Shown: positions 33,088 to 36,228 of the stretch, piece by piece
Layout: every line of letters begins with the position of its first letter
Position numbering within the stretch: the stretch's first letter is position 1
NCBI RefSeq assembly: GCF_003002895.1
Contig: NZ_PVTI01000031.1
Location: 1-36,228 of the forward strand
DNA length: 36,228 nucleotides
Origin: Knoellia remsis
Lineage (GTDB): Bacteria > Actinomycetota > Actinomycetes > Actinomycetales > Dermatophilaceae
Direction: 5' to 3'
Notes under the pieces: generated by a model
Seen by the model: the letters and a program-made list of their open reading frames with translations, nothing else
Databases searched by the model: none
Told to the model about the DNA's origin: nothing
Program-made: the position numbers and the translations under genes

Positions 33088-33731
33088 CGTGGGTCAACGA
33101 CCACTGGGGTGACATCTTCACGCTGGCGCGCAGTCACGTGTGGCTCGCCGGGTTGCCGTTGGTTCTCGGGCTGCTCATCGCGCTGCCGCTGGGGTGGCTG
33201 GCGCGGCGCTGGTCGCGGCTCTACCCCGTGCTCATCTCCGCATCAGGGTTGCTCTACACGATCCCGAGCCTCGCGATGTTCGTGCTCATGCCGCTGGTGT
33301 TGGGGACCAAGGTGCTCAGCCCCTGGAACGTCGTCGTCGCGATGACGATCTACACGATCGCGCTGCTCGTGCGGACCGTCGCGGACGGGCTGGGATCGGT
33401 TCCTGAGGCGACGCTGCAGGCGGCACGAGCCATGGGGTACAAGGGTTTTCGGCGCTTCTTCGGGGTCGAGCTGCCGCTCGCGGTGCCGGTCATCGCGGCC
33501 GGTCTCCGGGTCGCGGCGGTGTCGAACGTATCGATCGTCTCGGTCGCCTCGCTCATCGGTGTCGCCCAGCTCGGCAACCTGCTCACCGACGGGTATGACC
33601 GCTACATCCCGGAGGAGATCGTCGCCGGCATCATCGCGTGCGTTGTGCTCGCGCTGGTCTTCGACGGCATCATCCTCGGTGTGCAGCGTCTGCTGACGCC
33701 GTGGGTGCGGGCACAGGGGGCGCGGTCATGA
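33084..33731 (+). CDS. Osmoprotectant ABC importer permease 1, OpuCB/ProW type
   Basis: A 215-residue BPD_transp_1 permease with five to six hydrophobic segments and the EAA loop [48 protein letters not shown] is characteristic of OpuC/ProW permeases. The GTG start overlaps the ATPase stop (GTGA), and its own stop overlaps the next permease. Confidence 0.92.
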   Translation: MTWVNDHWGDIFTLARSHVWLAGLPLVLGLLIALPLGWLARRWSRLYPVLISASGLLYTIPSLAMFVLMPLVLGTKVLSPWNVVVAMTIYTIALLVRTVADGLGSVPEATLQAARAMGYKGFRRFFGVELPLAVPVIAAGLRVAAVSNVSIVSVASLIGVAQLGNLLTDGYDRYIPEEIVAGIIACVVLALVFDGIILGVQRLLTPWVRAQGARS

Positions 33732-34567
33732 TCGCGAGCATCATCGACTGGCTCACGTCGTCGGCGACGTGGTCCGGCGAGGGCGGGCTCGGGGCGCGCA
33801 TCGTCGAGCACCTCTGGTACTCGGTGCTTGCGGTGGCGGTCGCGGCGATGATCGCCGTGCCGCTCGGGCTGTGGGTCGGACACACCGGTCGGGCCAAATG
33901 GCTTGTGTCCGTGGCGAACTCGTTGCGCGCCGTGCCGACGCTGGGCCTCCTGTTCGCCGTGGCGCTCTGGCTCGGGCCGAAGATCCAGGGAGACCTCGCG
34001 TTCCTCATCCCCAGCATCGTCGTGCTCGTCATCCTCGTCATCCCGCCGATCCTGTCGGGGGTGTATGCCGGCGTGGAGGCTGTCGACCCGGCTGCCCGTG
34101 ACGCTGCCCGCGGCATGGGGATGACCGGTGGTGAGGTGGTGCGGCAGGTCGAGATCCCGAACGCGCTTCCTCTCATGCTCTCCGGACTGCGGTCGGCCTT
34201 CCTCCAGGTCATCGCGACGGCGACGGTCGCGGCATACGTCGGCCTCGGCGGGCTGGGGCGCTACCTCATCGACGGCATCAAGACCGGTGACTACGTCTCC
34301 ACCGCGGGTGGCGCGATCGTCGTCTCCGTGCTTGCACTGGTGGTCGACGGGGTACTGGCTCTCGTGCAGCGTGCCGTCGTGTCGCCGGGGCTCACCGGTC
34401 GCGCAACCCGTCGCCGTCGTGCGGAAGGGGACCGCGCGGTGGACGGACCGGGGACCAACTCGCGAAATCCTGACGCGAGAAGTGTCGCCACCGGAATGTC
34501 GGCGCCCGCTGATGAGGTTGCACCGTCAGCCGACCAGACCAGATCGTCCACGTCCACCCGCCAATGA
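33728..34567 (+). CDS. Osmoprotectant ABC importer permease 2, OpuCD type
   Basis: A 279-residue permease. The membrane core (residues about 1-225) carries NSLRAVPTLGLLFAVALWLG, the loop VDPAARDAARGMGMTGGEVVRQVEIPNALP and TVAAYVGLGGLGRYLIDGI. The last ~55 residues are a hydrophilic Arg/Ser/Thr-rich tail, longer than in typical OpuCD and with no recognisable domain. The ATG overlaps the previous stop by 4 bp. Confidence 0.9.
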   Translation: MIASIIDWLTSSATWSGEGGLGARIVEHLWYSVLAVAVAAMIAVPLGLWVGHTGRAKWLVSVANSLRAVPTLGLLFAVALWLGPKIQGDLAFLIPSIVVLVILVIPPILSGVYAGVEAVDPAARDAARGMGMTGGEVVRQVEIPNALPLMLSGLRSAFLQVIATATVAAYVGLGGLGRYLIDGIKTGDYVSTAGGAIVVSVLALVVDGVLALVQRAVVSPGLTGRATRRRRAEGDRAVDGPGTNSRNPDARSVATGMSAPADEVAPSADQTRSSTSTRQ

Positions 34568-34577
34568 AGGACACACC

Positions 34578-35507
34578 ATGAAGCGCATGACCTCAGTTCT
34601 GGCCCTCTCGACCGCCGCAATGCTCGGCCTCACCGCCTGTGGTGGGGGTGGCAGCGACCCGCTCTCGTCCGACTCGCCGTCGGGCGGCAGCTCCGCCGGT
34701 TCCGGTGGCTCGGGCGGCGCGGTCGTCGTCGGCTCGGCGGACTTCCCGGAGTCCGAGCTGCTCGCGGAGATCTACGCGGGCGCGCTCAAGGCCAAGGGCA
34801 TCAACGCCTCGACGAAGCCGCGCATCGGCTCGCGCGAGATCTACCTCAAGGCGCTCGAGGACGGCTCCATCCAGGCGATCCCGGAGTACACCGGCGCGCT
34901 CGGGTTCTTCTACGACAAGAACTTCAAGGAGACCGACCCCGACAAGGTCTACACCGCCGTCGAGGGCCTCCTCCCGGACGGCTTCCAGATGCTCGAGAAG
35001 TCGGCTGCCGAGGACAACGACTCGATCGTCGTCACCAAGGAGACCGCGGACTCGCAGAGCCTCAAGACGATCGCGGACCTCAAGGGCAAGGCCGGGTCGA
35101 TGACGCTCGGTGCTCCGCCGGAGTTCCAGAAGCGACCGCAGGGCATCCCGGGTCTCACGGCGACGTATGGCGTGACGTTCAAGTCGTTCCGCCCGCTCAC
35201 CGGTCAGGCGCTCGTCCAGGCGCTGAAGAACGGTCAGGTCGACGCGGCGAACATCTTCACGACCGACCCGTCGATCGCGGAGAACGGTTTCGTCTCGCTC
35301 GAGGACACCGAGAAGCTCTTCGGCTCGCAGAACATCGTCCCGCTCGTCGCGAAGGACCGTGCGGAGGAGCTGGCGCCGGCCCTCGACCCGGTGTCGAAGG
35401 CCCTGACGACGGAGAAGGTCGCCGAGCTCCTCAAGCAGACGGTCGTCGACAAGAAGGACGCCGCTGACGTGGCGCAGACCTTCCTCAAGGAGAACAACCT
35501 CGGCTGA
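34578..35507 (+). CDS. Osmoprotectant-binding lipoprotein, OpuCC/ProX type
   Basis: A 309-residue OpuAC-family lipoprotein with lipobox LTAC (Cys about 21), a Gly/Ser linker, then GSADFPESELLAEIYAGALKAKGI, the IGSREIYLKALEDGSIQAIPEYTGALGFFYD segment and a DAANIFTTDPSIAENGFVSLED loop that usually contributes to the ligand pocket. GAAGGA lies 6 nt before the ATG. It is the last gene of the operon and likely binds glycine betaine, choline or carnitine. Confidence 0.92.
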   Translation: MKRMTSVLALSTAAMLGLTACGGGGSDPLSSDSPSGGSSAGSGGSGGAVVVGSADFPESELLAEIYAGALKAKGINASTKPRIGSREIYLKALEDGSIQAIPEYTGALGFFYDKNFKETDPDKVYTAVEGLLPDGFQMLEKSAAEDNDSIVVTKETADSQSLKTIADLKGKAGSMTLGAPPEFQKRPQGIPGLTATYGVTFKSFRPLTGQALVQALKNGQVDAANIFTTDPSIAENGFVSLEDTEKLFGSQNIVPLVAKDRAEELAPALDPVSKALTTEKVAELLKQTVVDKKDAADVAQTFLKENNLG

Positions 35508-35628
35508 GTCAGGTCGCCCGCTCGAGTGCTCGCTTGCTCGGCGCTGGTCTGCGAGGCACTCGGCTGCCCGCGTGCGAGCCCGCGCGACTGACTGCGCGAG
35601 CTGCGAACTGTCGATGAGTGTGGTGAGC

Positions 35629-35673
35629 CGACGAGGGCCGGACGTGCGCGGTGGCGCGGTCCGGTCCTCGTCG
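35629..35673. terminator. 15-bp hairpin, probable OpuC-operon terminator
   Basis: The arms 35629-35643 and 35659-35673 pair with one G-U wobble around a 15-nt GC-rich loop, about 120 bp after the operon stop. A GTATGCCG word abuts the right arm. Confidence 0.55.
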
Positions 35674-35704
35674 TATGCCGGCGTCGTAGGTCCGCGCGCT
35701 TCTC

Positions 35705-35776
35705 ACCGGTGCGTGCAACTGACCCCGGTGCGCGCAGCTCTATGACCCCGTTGCGTGCAGCCCTGTGGCCCCGGTG
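35705..35776. repeat. Degenerate 19-23 bp tandem repeats next to the HNH nuclease gene
   Basis: The core CGGTGCGTGCAnCT..TGACCC recurs with its CGGTG/CGTTG box at 35707, 35726, 35749 and 35772, so spacing is 19, 23 and 23 bp. The last copy is truncated. The repeats end about 30 bp from the stop of the HNH gene. Confidence 0.6.
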
Positions 35777-35806
35777 CCGTGGTTGGCGTCGGGGTGTGGG
35801 GCGGGG

Positions 35807-36228
35807 TCATGGTCGTGGTGGTGGGTGGTCGTCGCCGGACGCGCGAGGGAGTGCGGGGTCGCCGCGGCCGTGGGGTGAGCCATGGGGTTGGAGTTGGGCG
35901 AGGGCGTGGTCGTAGGCGCCGGGGGTGAGGTCCCAGGTGACGCGTTCTCGTCCGTGCTGGTCGCGTTCGACTCGGCCGTGGTAGCGCTGGGTGTGGACGA
36001 TGGTGTGGTGTCGCTGGCAGAGCAGGGCGCCGTTGTCGAGGTCGGTGGGTCCGTGGTCGGCCCAGTGGATGAGGTGGTGGGCGTCGGTCCAGGCTGCGGG
36101 TGCGTCGCAGCCGGGGTAGGTGCAGTGGCGGTCGCGGAGCCAGAGGCGTTTGATCTGGGCGGGGGTGAAGCAGCGTTCGGCGGCGCCGAGGTCGACGGGT
36201 TGTCCGCAGGTGTTCAGGACGGTGGGGA
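35807..36228 (-). CDS. HNH endonuclease of the 13E12 / DUF222 family, C-terminal part (5' end outside the window)
   Basis: The last 140 codons of a minus-strand gene whose beginning lies beyond the right edge. The HNH domain is clear: LWLRDRHCTYPGCDAPAAW with two cysteines, then DAHHLIHWADHGPTDLDNGALLCQRHHTIVH. It is followed by WDLTPGAYDHALAQL and a Pro/His-rich tail. This layout is typical of the multicopy 13E12-repeat proteins of actinobacteria (N-terminal DUF222, C-terminal HNH). The physiological role is unknown. Confidence 0.92.
   Translation of the reverse strand, partial: PTVLNTCGQPVDLGAAERCFTPAQIKRLWLRDRHCTYPGCDAPAAWTDAHHLIHWADHGPTDLDNGALLCQRHHTIVHTQRYHGRVERDQHGRERVTWDLTPGAYDHALAQLQPHGSPHGRGDPALPRASGDDHPPPRP

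Larger units (their letters stand above)
35508..35806. other. Gene-free stretch between the OpuC-type operon and the HNH gene
   Basis: I see no gene here on either strand. It contains Arg/Gly-like GC-rich DNA with a long hairpin (35629-35673), one GTATGCCG word (35673-35680) and a set of degenerate tandem repeats (35705-35776). Confidence 0.6.

Noticed and set aside
1-36228. GTATGCCG as a Chi- or KOPS-like polar signal
   Set aside because: Copies are split almost equally between strands across the window, whereas such signals are strongly strand-biased. A genome-wide test would still be needed.

Overview
The window is about 36 kb of very GC-rich DNA (roughly 70 percent by eye). GTG starts are frequent, ATGA/GTGA stop-start overlaps are common, and several promoters look leaderless. 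A bifunctional-type dCTP deaminase, a FadE5-like acyl-CoA dehydrogenase, a DUF6458 protein and a 13E12/DUF222 HNH nuclease all point to a high-GC actinobacterium. The Intrasporangiaceae (Janibacter/Terrabacter/Knoellia relatives) would fit, but that placement is inference.

Layout. 1-350: tail of an IS110-family transposase. 347-9039: a sugar-oxidation locus that reads as the complete non-phosphorylative L-fucose pathway (aldo/keto reductase, lactonase, L-fuconate dehydratase, SDR 2-keto-3-deoxy-L-fuconate dehydrogenase, FAH-family diketo-acid hydrolase) with a three-part CUT2/Rbs-type importer. 9125-10882: a GlcD-type FAD oxidase and a small membrane protein. 10883-11236: a gene-free stretch rich in hairpins. 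11237-15953 (minus): a CUT1 importer with a second enolase-superfamily enzyme and a RhaM-type mutarotase. Divergent from it are an FCD-type GntR regulator and a secreted beta-helix protein with a C-terminal discoidin-like domain, plausibly a GH141-like fucosidase. 19544-22336: FadE and a DUF6584-like protein. 22422-23525: an RHH/toxin-like pair, a WapI-like immunity protein and tRNA-Gly(CCC). 23618-25218: dcd, cutA and an alpha/beta hydrolase. 25243-28285: an MFS exporter and an amidase. 28382-31655 (minus): a Ugp-type importer. 31966-35507: an OpuC-type osmoprotectant importer. 35807-36228: the C-terminus of an HNH nuclease.

How the genes fit together. The beta-helix protein would release deoxy-sugars outside the cell and the CUT1 and CUT2 importers would bring them in. 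The five enzymes would then oxidise L-fucose to pyruvate plus lactate. The GntR regulator is the only transcription factor recognised in the first 22 kb and is the natural candidate to control both sugar loci.

The strongest unexplained signal is a short word, GTATGCCG/CGGCATAC. By eye it occurs about 35 times, balanced on both strands, inside genes and especially as inverted pairs between genes. About one copy would be expected by chance. This distribution resembles the DNA uptake sequences of Neisseria and Pasteurellaceae, which I do not know to be described in actinobacteria. Other unexplained structure includes a 15-bp tandem repeat upstream of the GntR gene, a 41-bp tandem repeat into which the amidase reading frame runs, and three CGGCATAC copies spaced exactly 22 bp apart between two divergent transport operons.
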